The notes: generated by a model from the letters alone, not told the origin. 64,000 nt of DNA from Fimbriimonas sp. (GCA_031292555.1 JARLGV010000022.1:1-64000), one strand, 5' to 3'; counted from the stretch's first letter, positions 35,080 to 43,569 are shown. Numbers and translations are program-made.

Positions 35080-35996
35080 CTTCTGACTTGTTGCAGGTCT
35101 CGGACGCCCAAGTGGAGTTTCACGTCGCGGGCGGAGTCGTCCGGGCGCTTGACGGCGTGTCCATTCGAGTAACCCCTGGGGAGACGGTTGCCGTTGTTGG
35201 CGAATCGGGATGCGGCAAGACCACTTTAGCCCGTGCGGTTCTTGGGCTCCAACCACTGTCGAACGGCAAAATCACCCTCACCGGCGAAGAGGTCAGGGGC
35301 ACGCCTCGCCGGCTGGCGGAGCGGGTCGGCATGGTATGGCAGGATCCGTATGCGAGCCTGAACCCCAAGTGGAGAGTCGGTCGCTCGGTGCTCGAACCGC
35401 TCTACTTGAGTGGTCGAAAGGGCAGCCCAGAGAAGATCTTCGAGGAAGTCGGGCTCGACCCGAGATTCGTGGATCGGTATCCTCACCAGTTGAGCGGTGG
35501 GCAAAGGCAGCGTGTAGCCATTGGTCGCGCTCTCGCTTTGAAGCCCCCGTTGGTCATCTGTGACGAACCGACGGCTGCTCTCGATCTCAGCATCCGGGCA
35601 CAGATTCTAAATCTGCTTAAGGACATCCAGAAAAGCAATGGTTGTTCGTTCCTGTACATCTCGCACGACCTCACAACCGTTCGGTTTCTTGCCGATCGCG
35701 TCGCCGTCATGTACTTGGGGCGGGTCGTGGAAGAAGGGCCGACCGAGCAGATATTCACCGATCCTAGACACCCGTACACGGCCGCACTTTTGGAGTCCGC
35801 TCCCAGCCTGGAGAAACTGATGCACCTGCCCGAACCTCCGGTGGGCGAGGTCCCGGACCCGAAGACTCGATTTATCGGGTGTCGGTTTGCCGGCCGATGC
35901 CCAAATGCGGCGGACCAATGTATCGGGGAAGATCCTCCGAGGACGGTCGAAGCAGATCGCTCATATTTCTGCCATCTTCCGGTAAAGACTTCTTAA
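35076..35996 (+). CDS. Oligopeptide/dipeptide ABC transporter ATP-binding protein (DppF/OppF-like)
   Basis: 306 residues. Walker A GESGCGKTTLARAVLG near 44, Q-loop MVWQDPYASLNPKW, signature LSGGQRQRVAIGRAL near 140, Walker B LVICDEPTAALDLSIRAQ, H-loop SHDLTTVRFLADRV. The C-terminal oligopeptide-specific tail is present, RHPYTAALLESAPS and RCPNAADQCIGEDPPRT, with three cysteines that fit the 4Fe-4S or metal motif of OppD/OppF tails. Permeases and a binding protein are not in this window, so it is an orphan subunit here. TTG start in TTGA overlap with nadK. Confidence 0.87.
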   Translation: MTSDLLQVSDAQVEFHVAGGVVRALDGVSIRVTPGETVAVVGESGCGKTTLARAVLGLQPLSNGKITLTGEEVRGTPRRLAERVGMVWQDPYASLNPKWRVGRSVLEPLYLSGRKGSPEKIFEEVGLDPRFVDRYPHQLSGGQRQRVAIGRALALKPPLVICDEPTAALDLSIRAQILNLLKDIQKSNGCSFLYISHDLTTVRFLADRVAVMYLGRVVEEGPTEQIFTDPRHPYTAALLESAPSLEKLMHLPEPPVGEVPDPKTRFIGCRFAGRCPNAADQCIGEDPPRTVEADRSYFCHLPVKTS

Positions 35997-36047
35997 CAAT
36001 CGATACCCCGAATGGAATCGGAGGCCGTAAGATGTCCGTCGTAAGTC

Positions 36048-36743
36048 ATGGTGGAATCTCCCAGCTACGCACGGCAAGCCTATTACGATGAGATCCGGGA
36101 ACTCGAACACGATGTTCTGGATATGGGCAGTCGGGCCGAGCAAATGGTCGGTCAGGCCGTCGATGCCATTTGCTCGCTAGACGTTCAACTTGCCATGCAC
36201 GTTATCCTGAAGGATGACGAAATCGATGAGCGCGACCTCCAAATTGAAACGCGCTGCCTACGCCTCCTTGCGCTTCAACAGCCGATGGCGAGCGACCTGA
36301 GAGTCGTCGGCACGGCGATGAAGATGATCACCGACATCGAACGCGTGGGTGACCTCGCCGTCGATATCGCCAAGATCGCATTAAAAATCGAGAAGGAGTT
36401 CGGCGAGACAAACTTCATCGATATTCCCAAGATGGCCAAGGAGGCACGATCGATGCTTCATGAGGCGCTTGAGGCGTACGTCCAACGGGACTTGAATCGG
36501 GTTCAAGAGGTCTGCGACAAGGACGAGATTGTCGACGCCCTCTATCGTGAGTTGAGGACCCAGATCTTTACTGACATGCAAACCAACCCGGAACAGGTCG
36601 TGGCCGACGGTTGGCTCTTGCTGGCCATCCATCACGTAGAGCGGATCGCCGACCATGCGGTCAACATTGCCGAGCGCGTGAATTTCATGGTGACCGGCGA
36701 GCTTCGATCCTTCACCAAGAAGGATCCTAGCCAACAGACTTGA
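36048..36743 (+). CDS. phoU: Phosphate transport regulator PhoU
   Basis: 231 residues, the normal PhoU length. Two three-helix bundles with the metal-binding repeats: KMITDIERVGDLAVDIA near 92 and HHVERIADHAVNIAER near 205, each holding the conserved E/D-R-x-G/A-D. PhoU dampens the PhoR/PhoB response with the Pst transporter. Here it stands without pst or pho genes, between an ABC ATPase and the convergent thrB gene (20-bp gap). Start MVESPSY at 36048; TAAGAT at 36031-36036 may be part of its promoter. Confidence 0.9.
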   Translation: MVESPSYARQAYYDEIRELEHDVLDMGSRAEQMVGQAVDAICSLDVQLAMHVILKDDEIDERDLQIETRCLRLLALQQPMASDLRVVGTAMKMITDIERVGDLAVDIAKIALKIEKEFGETNFIDIPKMAKEARSMLHEALEAYVQRDLNRVQEVCDKDEIVDALYRELRTQIFTDMQTNPEQVVADGWLLLAIHHVERIADHAVNIAERVNFMVTGELRSFTKKDPSQQT

Positions 36744-36763
36744 GTGGGATTCGCAAGCTGTCG

Positions 36764-37693
36764 CTATACCGGCAATCGTCCGATGTGAGCGCCCTGGTCG
36801 GTCGCATCCAGAATCCAATAGCGTGCCACCAAACCGGCATCCGCGAAGGCCTGCTTCATTGCTCGCCCGATCCTGTCGTAACCCTCACGAGCGAAGGCGA
36901 TTACGCCCGGCCCAGCTCCGCTCAACCCCACACAGATCGCGCCCTCTTGCGAAGCGCGTTTGCGCGCATCGGAGGCGCCTGGTATAGCGGGAAAACGATA
37001 TGGTTCGTGGATTCGGTCGTTCATCGCTCTTGCCATAAGGTCGTCGTCGCCCATCCGGAGCGCTTCGGCCACGAGCATCGCGCGACCGATGTTGAAGATG
37101 GCGTCCGCCTTGCTGTACGACTGGGGAAGCGCGGCACGCGCATCGGTCGTCAGGTAGCAAAAGTCAGGTACGCACACGACCGTCTTTACGGGGACGTGGG
37201 GAATGCGCTGAGTTAGCACGCCAGAGGCATCCGGGACTACGATGACGAATCCGCCAAGAAGCGCGGGAGCGACGTTGTCTCCGTGACCCTCGATTGCGAC
37301 GGCTCTCGCAAGGACCGCGTTCCGGTCGATCTCGGCTGGATCCTTGCCTACCGCATGAAGCGAGAACGCTTCGGCAAAGGTTAGGCCGGCAAGGGTCGCG
37401 GTCGAACTGGATCCCAATCCGCTAGCGCAGGGGATCGTGTTATGGCACACGATGCGGAATCGTTCGGGCGCCTCAAGGCCGCGTGCACGGACTTCGTCGA
37501 GGAACACGGCTGCTGTCAGGTTCGTCGCGTCGCGAGGCAGATCGGCTGAGCCTTCTCCATGCGATTCAACCTCGACGCCTTCTCCAGCGCCGACGTGCAG
37601 TTCGAAGCTGTTCCAGAGGTCCAATGCCAGGCCCATGCAATCGAATCCGGGACCCAGATTGGCAGTGGTGGCGGGAATGCGAACTCGGATCAT
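36764..37693 (-). CDS. thrB: Homoserine kinase
   Basis: 309 residues, GHMP kinase family. Phosphorylates L-homoserine in threonine synthesis. Opens VRIPATTANLGPGFDCMGLA, the homoserine kinase N-terminus; the ATP motif PCASGLGSSSTATLAG lies near 90-105, and the C-terminal GLSGAGPGVIAFA motif 3 near 260. Its ATG overlaps the thrC stop as ATGA (37693-37690), so it is the second cistron of a thrC-thrB operon. The homoserine dehydrogenase gene is not present here. Confidence 0.94.
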   Translation of the reverse strand: MIRVRIPATTANLGPGFDCMGLALDLWNSFELHVGAGEGVEVESHGEGSADLPRDATNLTAAVFLDEVRARGLEAPERFRIVCHNTIPCASGLGSSSTATLAGLTFAEAFSLHAVGKDPAEIDRNAVLARAVAIEGHGDNVAPALLGGFVIVVPDASGVLTQRIPHVPVKTVVCVPDFCYLTTDARAALPQSYSKADAIFNIGRAMLVAEALRMGDDDLMARAMNDRIHEPYRFPAIPGASDARKRASQEGAICVGLSGAGPGVIAFAREGYDRIGRAMKQAFADAGLVARYWILDATDQGAHIGRLPV

Positions 37694-38736
37694 ACTCCCA
37701 ACACCTCAAGGAAGGCAGCGGTAGTCGGAGCAATGCTGATGGGACGTTCTGCGCCGTCGACGGCCGAATCGGGGTCTTTCAGCCCGTGACCGGTCAAGAC
37801 ACAAACGAATCTCTTTCCCTCGGGGTTGACTTTGCCGGACGCGACCGACTTGATCAGTCCGGCAACGCCCGCCGCCGAGGAAGGCTCGCAGAAGATGCCT
37901 TCCAACCTGGCAGTCATGTGATACGCGGCGAAGATCTCATCGTCCGTCACGGAAAGTACGTGTCCGTTCGAGCGTTCGAGGGCGGAGACCGCCTCTTGCC
38001 ACCGGGCCGGGTTGCCGATACGTATCGCGGTCGCCCGCGTTTCGGGGTTTTTGATCTGCTTCCCCTGGATCAGCGGGGCAGCGCCGGCGGCCTGGGCGCC
38101 GAGTAGGCGGGGAAGGCCCTTTTCGTCTTCGCAAAACCCGAGCCAATAGGCGGTGATGTTGCCTGCGTTTCCGATTGGAAGGCAGAGCCAGTCGGGCGCT
38201 TGGCCAAGTTGTTCGGTGACCTCCCACGCCGCCGTCTTCTGGCCCTGCAACCTTGCCGGATTGACTGAATTCACGAGGGCCACCGGAGCCCGCTCCGAAG
38301 CTTCGCGGACCATGCGCAGCCCGTCGTCGAAGGAGCCTTTGACTGCGATTACCCGTGCCCCATACGCCACTGCCCCCGCGAGCTTACCGAGGGCGATCTT
38401 TCCATCCGGAATCAGAACAATGCACTTGAGGCCGGCTCGTGCCGCGTAGGCCGCGGCCGAGGCTGCCGTGTTTCCGGTGCTTGCGCACACGACGGACCGA
38501 GCTCCATCTGCCACCGCTTGCGTGATCGCGGTCGTCATTCCGCGGTCCTTAAATGAGCCGGTCGGGTTTAGCCCCTCGTACTTGAGGAACAGCTGTCCGC
38601 CCGGAACAACGGCATCGCCAAGCCGTGGAGCAGGAATCAGCGGCGTATCGCCTTCGTACAACGTAACTGGTTCAACCGATTGCGAAATCGCAAGGCGAGC
38701 CCCATATCTGGCGATCAAGCCGCCCCACTTTCTCAT
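37690..38736 (-). CDS. thrC: Threonine synthase
   Basis: 348 residues, the short bacterial class of fold-type II PLP enzymes. Converts O-phosphohomoserine to threonine. LKYEGLNPTGSFKDRGM holds the PLP lysine near residue 58; CASTGNTAASAAAYAARAG binds the PLP phosphate ring environment; GNAGNITAYWLGF is the glycine-rich phosphate loop near 185; CVLTGHGLKDPDS near 320 closes the active site. Start MRKWGGLI at 38736 is supported by CATAAT 5 nt upstream. First gene of the thrC-thrB unit, with a perfect palindrome upstream as a possible regulatory site. Confidence 0.94.
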   Translation of the reverse strand: MRKWGGLIARYGARLAISQSVEPVTLYEGDTPLIPAPRLGDAVVPGGQLFLKYEGLNPTGSFKDRGMTTAITQAVADGARSVVCASTGNTAASAAAYAARAGLKCIVLIPDGKIALGKLAGAVAYGARVIAVKGSFDDGLRMVREASERAPVALVNSVNPARLQGQKTAAWEVTEQLGQAPDWLCLPIGNAGNITAYWLGFCEDEKGLPRLLGAQAAGAAPLIQGKQIKNPETRATAIRIGNPARWQEAVSALERSNGHVLSVTDDEIFAAYHMTARLEGIFCEPSSAAGVAGLIKSVASGKVNPEGKRFVCVLTGHGLKDPDSAVDGAERPISIAPTTAAFLEVLGV

Positions 38737-38741
38737 TTCCC

Positions 38742-38788
38742 ATTATGGCTGCTTGTCTCATAGATGCCGTGTCTGATCGGGCGATCAG
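38742..38788 (-). promoter_or_regulatory. thrC promoter: -10 box plus palindromic site
   Basis: CATAAT on the minus strand (38747-38742) is 5 nt before ATG 38736. Further upstream CTGATCG (38773-38779), GG, CGATCAG (38782-38788) is a perfect palindrome centred about 44 bp before the predicted start, a usual distance for an activator or repressor site in the -35 region. Confidence 0.5.
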
Positions 38789-39180
38789 TGAATTCGATCT
38801 GGACTTATGACGTTGTCGTTACATTTTGTTGGAAGCCGGCGATGTGGGGGGGCGCCGAAGTGGCCCGTCTAAACGGCCGATTGGCGAGCCGCTGACTCGG
38901 CTTGGCACACGTCCACACCTATTCCCTCCGAGGCGAAGATGTCGCACCCCGACACGGCAGGGGGATAATCCGCGTTACGCCAGATGTCCATTTGTCCGGA
39001 AATTCCGTTAGCTGAATCAGACTTCTTTAATTTCGTATCAGCCCCCTCTCTGCCTACGGCATCCCTCCTCGGAGGGCGAGAATGGGCCCCTGGCTAATGA
39101 CGGTGGCGCACCCATTTTGCCGCCAAACCTACTCGTATCGAGTCGTTTTTCGGTGCCTGCCGCATGGATCGTGTTCCGAA
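38789..39180. other. 392-bp gap without a supported gene
   Basis: Between thrC and the ribokinase gene. It holds a pyrimidine/purine hairpin-like motif, CCCTCTCTGCC to GGAGGGCGAG (about 39049-39081), similar in style to the terminator at 11904-11943, and a weak stem ACTCG/CGAGT followed by CGTTTTT near 39130-39150. The ORFs crossing it lack starts, motifs and neighbours that would support them. Confidence 0.4.
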
Positions 39181-40086
39181 CTACGCGCGGGCAAGGACTT
39201 CGGCCAGGGAGGGCATGGATGCTTGTGCGCCCATTTTGGTGACACAGAGGGCGCCCGTAACGTTGGCAAGGTGAATCGCTCGATCGATGGATTCGCCCTT
39301 AGCGAGGAACCGGGCAAGAGCGCCGTTGAAGGCGTCTCCCGCTGCGGTAGTGTCCACAACGGTAACCGGAATAGAGGGGAAGTGCCGGCCACCCATGCGA
39401 TTTGCCAGGAAGCAGCCACTCGCCCCAAGCGTGATCACAACGTTTCGGACCCCACGATCCAGCAGAACCTGAGCTGCTTGAATGCAAGTCCCGTCATCCG
39501 TTGGCAGGATGCCGGTCAGTATCCTGGTTTCCGTCTCATTCGGAGTCAAATAGTCGATTTTGGACAGCAACTCATCCGGCACTTGCCGCGCAGGCGCCGG
39601 ATTCAGAATGAATGTCCGGCCCGAAGCGAAGTTCGCGGCGGCCATGACTGCGTCGAGCGGCACTTCCAATTGGGCAAGCAGCACGGGGAACTCCACGTTG
39701 CCCAGGGCTGTCGTGACCTCCTCCGCGGAGACGAGAGCGTTGGTTCCCGGGGCGACAACGATCGTATTCTGGCCGGAATCGTCGAGGGTGATCATTGCCA
39801 CACCGGTCGCATGGGCGTCTTCCCTAAGTACGCACTTGCAGTCAACGCCGCTCTCGCGGAGACTGGCGATCAGTTGGTCGCCGAACCCGTCCGTTCCGAC
39901 CTTACCGACTAAGCCGCATTTGCCTCCGAGTTTGGCGACTGCGACGGATTGGTTGGCGCCCTTTCCTCCCGTGAATGTCTGGAAGGTTGAGCCCGGAACG
40001 GTTTCGCCAGGCATCGGAAATCGGGGTGCGCGCACGACCAAGTCCACATTTGCGCTTCCGACCAACATCACTTCGGCATGGTCCAT
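39181..40086 (-). CDS. Ribokinase-like PfkB family carbohydrate kinase
   Basis: 301 residues. Close to ribokinase: MLVGSANVDLVVRAPRFPMP at the start, FTGGKGANQSVAVAKLGG near 38-55 (first PfkB signature), LNPAPARQVPDELL, DYLTPNETETRIL, ITLGASGCF and the second signature VDTTAAGDAFNGALARFL with the catalytic Asp. Likely phosphorylates ribose or a similar pentose. Cytoplasmic. TATCTT (40099-40094) is a -10 box 7 nt before the ATG and is shared, in opposite orientation, with the FKBP gene. No rbs transporter is nearby. Confidence 0.88.
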   Translation of the reverse strand: MDHAEVMLVGSANVDLVVRAPRFPMPGETVPGSTFQTFTGGKGANQSVAVAKLGGKCGLVGKVGTDGFGDQLIASLRESGVDCKCVLREDAHATGVAMITLDDSGQNTIVVAPGTNALVSAEEVTTALGNVEFPVLLAQLEVPLDAVMAAANFASGRTFILNPAPARQVPDELLSKIDYLTPNETETRILTGILPTDDGTCIQAAQVLLDRGVRNVVITLGASGCFLANRMGGRHFPSIPVTVVDTTAAGDAFNGALARFLAKGESIDRAIHLANVTGALCVTKMGAQASMPSLAEVLARA

Positions 40087-40092
40087 CGTCCC

Positions 40093-40099
40093 TAAGATA
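40093..40099. promoter_or_regulatory. Shared bidirectional -10 element (ribokinase / FKBP)
   Basis: The seven bases TAAGATA read as TAAGAT on the plus strand (9 nt before GTG 40108) and TATCTT on the minus strand (7 nt before ATG 40086). Only 21 bp separate the two coding regions, so both transcripts must start from this one symmetric box or from promoters inside the opposite gene. Confidence 0.55.
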
Positions 40100-40107
40100 C
40101 ACCTGCC

Positions 40108-40605
40108 GTGATCCTAGGAACTCTTGTTGCCGTTCTCGCCACTCAAAATGCCTCGATCCAGGCTCCGCAAGCCGATGTCAGGGCGCCTAACGGTGTCGTC
40201 GTATCAGACGATCATATCGGAGGAGGGAAGCTACTTGAGGCAGGCGACAAGATCACGATTCAGTACCGCGTATGGGATTCCTTGAATCGGGAGATTGCGA
40301 ACTCGACCAAGCGCGGCTTGCCCTATACGCTAATCGTGGGCATGAGGAACTCCGATCCGCTCGTTTCGGTTGCTCTTCCTGGAATGCGCGCCGGCGGGAT
40401 TCGAACTGTCTCGGTGCCGGCTGAGTATTTTCCGGACGGAATTGGCGGTATCGTTCCGGCGCGAACTGACCTTCATCTATGGATAAATGTGATTGCCGCG
40501 AAGGCCCAGGGGCCAGCGAAGGTAGAATCCGCCAATGCTGAGCGAACTCAAGGAACTCTGGAAGTTCCGGGAGCTCTTGCTCACAATGGTCCAGCGCGAG
40601 ATTAA
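40108..40605 (+). CDS. FKBP-type peptidyl-prolyl isomerase-like protein
   Basis: 165 residues, GTG start. MILGTLVAVLATQNASIQAP is a probable signal peptide. A single FKBP-like domain follows: GDKITIQYRVWDSLNREIAN, SVALPGMRAGGIRTVSVPAE and ARTDLHLWINVIA, the usual FKBP ending. The canonical active-site residues (Y, D, V-I, W, Y) are only partly kept, e.g. no clear VIxGWE motif, so it may be a folding helper without isomerase activity. After the domain it has about 33 unexplained residues that overlap the first 71 bp of the ABC permease gene. The C-terminal tail is probably constrained by that gene. Confidence 0.68.
   Translation: MILGTLVAVLATQNASIQAPQADVRAPNGVVVSDDHIGGGKLLEAGDKITIQYRVWDSLNREIANSTKRGLPYTLIVGMRNSDPLVSVALPGMRAGGIRTVSVPAEYFPDGIGGIVPARTDLHLWINVIAAKAQGPAKVESANAERTQGTLEVPGALAHNGPARD
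40523..40528 (+). promoter_or_regulatory. -10 box of the ABC permease gene inside the FKBP gene
   Basis: TAGAAT ends 6 nt before ATG 40535 and lies within the FKBP reading frame, giving the transporter genes their own leaderless promoter. Confidence 0.45.
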
Positions 40606-41395
40606 GATCCGCTACAAGAACTCCGCGCTTGGGTTTCTCTGGTCGATGCTTAACCCGCTGATCACCGTCTTGGTGATGAGCTTCATCTTTCAGAACTTCC
40701 TCGGAAACGACCAGGTTCACAGTGCGACCGCTTACATCCTTGCCGCATACCTACCGTTCACGTTCTTCCAGCTTTGCCTGATGGATTCGGCTCAGACGAT
40801 CTTGATCGCGATGCCGCTCATCAAGAAGATCTACCTTCCGCGGGAGATCCTGCCGATCGCATCGGTCATCAGCAACTTCATTCACCTGCTGATGGCGCTG
40901 TTGATGTTCTTCCTGTTCATGACGGTCGTCTATCTGGTGCATCCGGGCGTTTGGCCGTTCCAGTGGACGTCGATCTATCTACCGCTGCTTCTGTTGATCA
41001 ACCTGGCCCTGTCCCTCGGCCTCAGCTTCTATATCAGCGCCTTCAACACGTTCTATGAGGACATCAAGTACCTGGTCGGTGTGTTGACTTACTTGATGTT
41101 CTTCATGTGCCCGATTCTCTACTTCGAGGAGCGGGTGGCCAATAGCACGCTGAACATCCAGTGGGGTGGAAGGCTGTACATGTTGATGAACCTCAACCCG
41201 GTGTTCGCCCTGTCCAATGCCTACCGCAAGTTGCTAATCGCCCCGATCAAGGTGCCGGTCAACGGCCAGATGGTCGACCCGTTGCCGCTCGATTGGCGCT
41301 ATGTCTGGTGGGCGGCATTCGTTTCGGTGGTCATTCTAGTCACTGGCTATTCGACGTTCAACAAGCTCAAGTGGCGATTCGTGGAGCGACCCTAG
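40535..41395 (+). CDS. ABC-2 polysaccharide/polyol phosphate exporter permease (Wzm/TagG-like)
   Basis: 286 residues. Starts LWKFRELLLTMVQREIKIRY, the hallmark N-terminal amphipathic helix of Wzm/TagG permeases; YKNSALGFLWSMLNPLI enters TM1. About six transmembrane helices follow (for example FIHLLMALLMFFLFMTVVYLV split by VHPGVWPFQ). NPVFALSNAYRKLLIAP near the end is the conserved last cytoplasmic loop. It forms a dimer that exports a lipid-linked glycan together with the ATPase encoded 1 bp downstream. No glycosyltransferase genes are close, so the substrate is unknown. Confidence 0.88.
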   Translation: MLSELKELWKFRELLLTMVQREIKIRYKNSALGFLWSMLNPLITVLVMSFIFQNFLGNDQVHSATAYILAAYLPFTFFQLCLMDSAQTILIAMPLIKKIYLPREILPIASVISNFIHLLMALLMFFLFMTVVYLVHPGVWPFQWTSIYLPLLLLINLALSLGLSFYISAFNTFYEDIKYLVGVLTYLMFFMCPILYFEERVANSTLNIQWGGRLYMLMNLNPVFALSNAYRKLLIAPIKVPVNGQMVDPLPLDWRYVWWAAFVSVVILVTGYSTFNKLKWRFVERP

Positions 41396-41396
41396 G

Positions 41397-42146
41397 ATGT
41401 CGAAGCCTGCGATCGTCGTTTCCGAACTCTCCAAGCAGTTCAACGTGAACACCTCCGGCGCCAACTCGCTGAAGACCGCGCTTCTATGGTGGAAGCGGCG
41501 GCAGAGAACCGAGTATAAGGTGTTGAGGGGGATTTCCTTCGACGTTGCCCGTGGGGAGTGCGTCGCCGTAGTTGGTCGTAACGGTGCCGGGAAGAGCACC
41601 TTGCTTTCCTTGCTTGCCCGGGTCTACAAGCCAACGGCTGGTTCGGTGTCGATTCATGGGCGGGTTGCCCCTCTGCTTGAACTTGGCGCCGGCTTCCACC
41701 CGGACCTCACGGGGCTTGAAAACATCTACTTCAACTCGATCATTCTCGGTCTGACCCGGAAGGAGGTTGCAGAGAGGGTAGATCGGATCGTGGAGTTCTC
41801 TGAGTTGAGGGACCATGTGACTGCGCCGACACGCACCTTTTCGAGCGGAATGCTCGCTCGGCTCGGATTTGCGATCGCGATCCACGTCGACGCGGAAATC
41901 CTCTTGGTCGACGAGGTCCTTGCTGTCGGCGATTTCGACTTCGAGCGGAAGTGTTTCGCAAAGATCGATGAATTTCGGGCAAACGGCGGAACGATCCTGT
42001 TCGTTTCACACAACATGCAGGCGGTTCGCCGGGTTGCGGACCGCTGCGTTTGGCTTCATCAGGGCCAGATCAGAATGATAGGCAAGCCAGATGAGGTCAT
42101 TCCGCTCTATGAGTCGACTCCGCTTGACAGGGCAACGCCTGCGTAA
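41397..42146 (+). CDS. ABC transporter ATP-binding protein (Wzt/TagH-like), without carbohydrate-binding domain
   Basis: 249 residues. VSELSKQFNV, Walker A VVGRNGAGKSTLLSLLARVY near 60, LLELGAGFHPDLTGLENIYF (the Wzt/TagH-specific block), signature RTFSSGMLARLGFAIA, Walker B EILLVDEVLAVGDFDFERKC, H-loop SHNMQAVRRVADR. The chain stops right after the nucleotide-binding domain, so the C-terminal glycan-recognition module of Wzt from O-antigen systems is missing. That matches systems that do not need end-modification recognition. It starts 1 bp after the permease stop and is clearly co-transcribed. Confidence 0.88.
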   Translation: MSKPAIVVSELSKQFNVNTSGANSLKTALLWWKRRQRTEYKVLRGISFDVARGECVAVVGRNGAGKSTLLSLLARVYKPTAGSVSIHGRVAPLLELGAGFHPDLTGLENIYFNSIILGLTRKEVAERVDRIVEFSELRDHVTAPTRTFSSGMLARLGFAIAIHVDAEILLVDEVLAVGDFDFERKCFAKIDEFRANGGTILFVSHNMQAVRRVADRCVWLHQGQIRMIGKPDEVIPLYESTPLDRATPA

Positions 42147-42215
42147 GGGGCTCGCCGCCGTTGCGTTCGTTGGGTCAAAAATGCCAGAATGTATGTTCGT
42201 AAAGCAGGCAGCAAG

Positions 42216-42473
42216 ATGAAAGAAGGAATTCACCCAGCGACGTATCCGGTCGTGTTCGTGGACGGCGATCACGAGTGGGTGGGCGTTTCGACCCACCGAA
42301 CAAACAACACCAAGGTGATCGACGGCATTGAGTGCTCAGTCATCCCGGTAGATATCAGCGCTTTCAGCCATCCGTTCTACACCGGCCAGAAGAAGCTGGT
42401 CGACACCGCGGGACGGGTCGAAAAGTTCATGCGCCGATACGGCCAGCAGATGGCCAACCAAGGCAAGAAGTAA
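42216..42473 (+). CDS. rpmE2: 50S ribosomal protein L31, type B
   Basis: 85 residues from MKEGIHP at 42216. MKEGIHPATYPVVFVD, then SHPFYTGQKKLVDTAGRVEK, is the L31 signature; the family Cys-x-x-Cys zinc pair is absent (one Cys only), so this is the zinc-free type B form. The frame also opens at 42189, but that leader does not belong to L31. C-terminal tail RRYGQQMANQGKK is basic. A strong terminator follows at 42497. Zinc-independent L31 is often induced when zinc is short, but no Zur box was recognised. Confidence 0.92.
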   Translation: MKEGIHPATYPVVFVDGDHEWVGVSTHRTNNTKVIDGIECSVIPVDISAFSHPFYTGQKKLVDTAGRVEKFMRRYGQQMANQGKK

Positions 42474-42496
42474 GCCACTTCTTCAGCAAAAGGACT

Positions 42497-42527
42497 CAGG
42501 AACCCGTCTACACGGGTTCCTGTTTTT
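42497..42527 (+). terminator. Rho-independent terminator of the L31 gene
   Basis: CAGGAACCCGT (42497-42507), 4-nt loop, ACGGGTTCCTG (42512-42522), then T5 at 42523-42527. Perfect 11-bp stem. Confidence 0.92.
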
Positions 42528-42582
42528 GTGTTAGTGCGGCTCGGTGACGCCGCCAAACGTCTTCTCTCAGAGTGTCCATCTC

Positions 42583-43482
42583 ATGAATTCAGGCAAGAAG
42601 TCCAAATCTAACAAACTGGCCATTCTGGCGGTTGTAGCGATCGTGCTGGTCGGTGGGTTGTTCTGGCTGAGGAAGGAAGCCGGTGGCATCCACAACGCGC
42701 TCAGCGTCGCATACTGGTACGACCGGTTCTTCGGACTGGAGACCTATAAGCCGGAAGTCGCCTACTTCATGCGGGGGAGCCGCAAGCACCGGGATGTTTG
42801 CTTCACATTCGACGACGGACCCCATGAGAGCAGCGCCGCCGAGATTCTGGACGCTTTGAAGAACGAGGGACTTCATGCAACGTTCTTCGTAGTCGGCATA
42901 CGGGTCAAGCAGCACCCAGAACTCGTCAAGCGGATGATCGACGAGGGAAATGAGGTCGGTAACCATACGCAGGACCACTTGCGGCTCGATACATTGCCGA
43001 TCAAGAACGTGAGGGCCGAGATCGAGAATTGCGCGACCAACATCGAGCGCGCATGCGGCCGCCGGCCCGCCTTGCTTCGTCCGCCCGGAATGCGGTTCAA
43101 GCACGACACTCTGTTGCTTGCAAAGCGGATGGGATACACGACGGTCGGCTGGAACGTCGGGGCCAAGGATTTTGTCCCCAAGGCGTCCGGTCAACTCACT
43201 CCCGAGGAAATCGCGGAGATTCACACGACGCCGGACGAGGTCGCCCAGCGGGTCATCGACAACGTCAAGCCGGGAGAGATCATCCTGCTCCACGACAACC
43301 CTGTCACTGCACGAGCGCTCCCCAAGATGTTCGCTGCCCTGAAAAAGGATGGCTACCAGATCAAGACGGTGACCCAAATGCTTGCCGAGCTAGACCCGCC
43401 CGTCATCATCGACCCCGATCCGGTCTACAAAGGCAAGCTAACGTTCCCCAAATCCTGGCCCAAGTACTCCTCTAAGACGTAG
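42583..43482 (+). CDS. Membrane-anchored polysaccharide deacetylase (NodB domain)
   Basis: 299 residues from ATG 42583 (GTG 42544 would add 13). A Lys-rich n-region MNSGKKSKSNK precedes one TM helix, LAILAVVAIVLVGGLFWL. The NodB deacetylase domain has all five motifs: TFDDGPHESS (catalytic and metal Asp), GNHTQDHL (H-x3-H metal pair), RPPGMRF, TVGWNVGAKDF and ILLHDNPVT. It would remove acetyl groups from GlcNAc or MurNAc in peptidoglycan or from a surface glycan, on the outer face of the membrane. No partner genes nearby. Ends at the start of a long repeat-bearing gap. Confidence 0.85.
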   Translation: MNSGKKSKSNKLAILAVVAIVLVGGLFWLRKEAGGIHNALSVAYWYDRFFGLETYKPEVAYFMRGSRKHRDVCFTFDDGPHESSAAEILDALKNEGLHATFFVVGIRVKQHPELVKRMIDEGNEVGNHTQDHLRLDTLPIKNVRAEIENCATNIERACGRRPALLRPPGMRFKHDTLLLAKRMGYTTVGWNVGAKDFVPKASGQLTPEEIAEIHTTPDEVAQRVIDNVKPGEIILLHDNPVTARALPKMFAALKKDGYQIKTVTQMLAELDPPVIIDPDPVYKGKLTFPKSWPKYSSKT

Positions 43483-43569
43483 CACCGAAGAGGGCGAGTC
43501 CCCGCCAAGGTAGGGCATGAGGCCTGGTTCCTGGTAACCGTCGGCACGGAACGAGGCGATTGACTGTCA

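Noticed and set aside
40395-40410. tRNA T-arm-like GGATTCGAAC
   Set aside because: Lies in the FKBP coding frame, and no acceptor stem or anticodon arm can be built around it.
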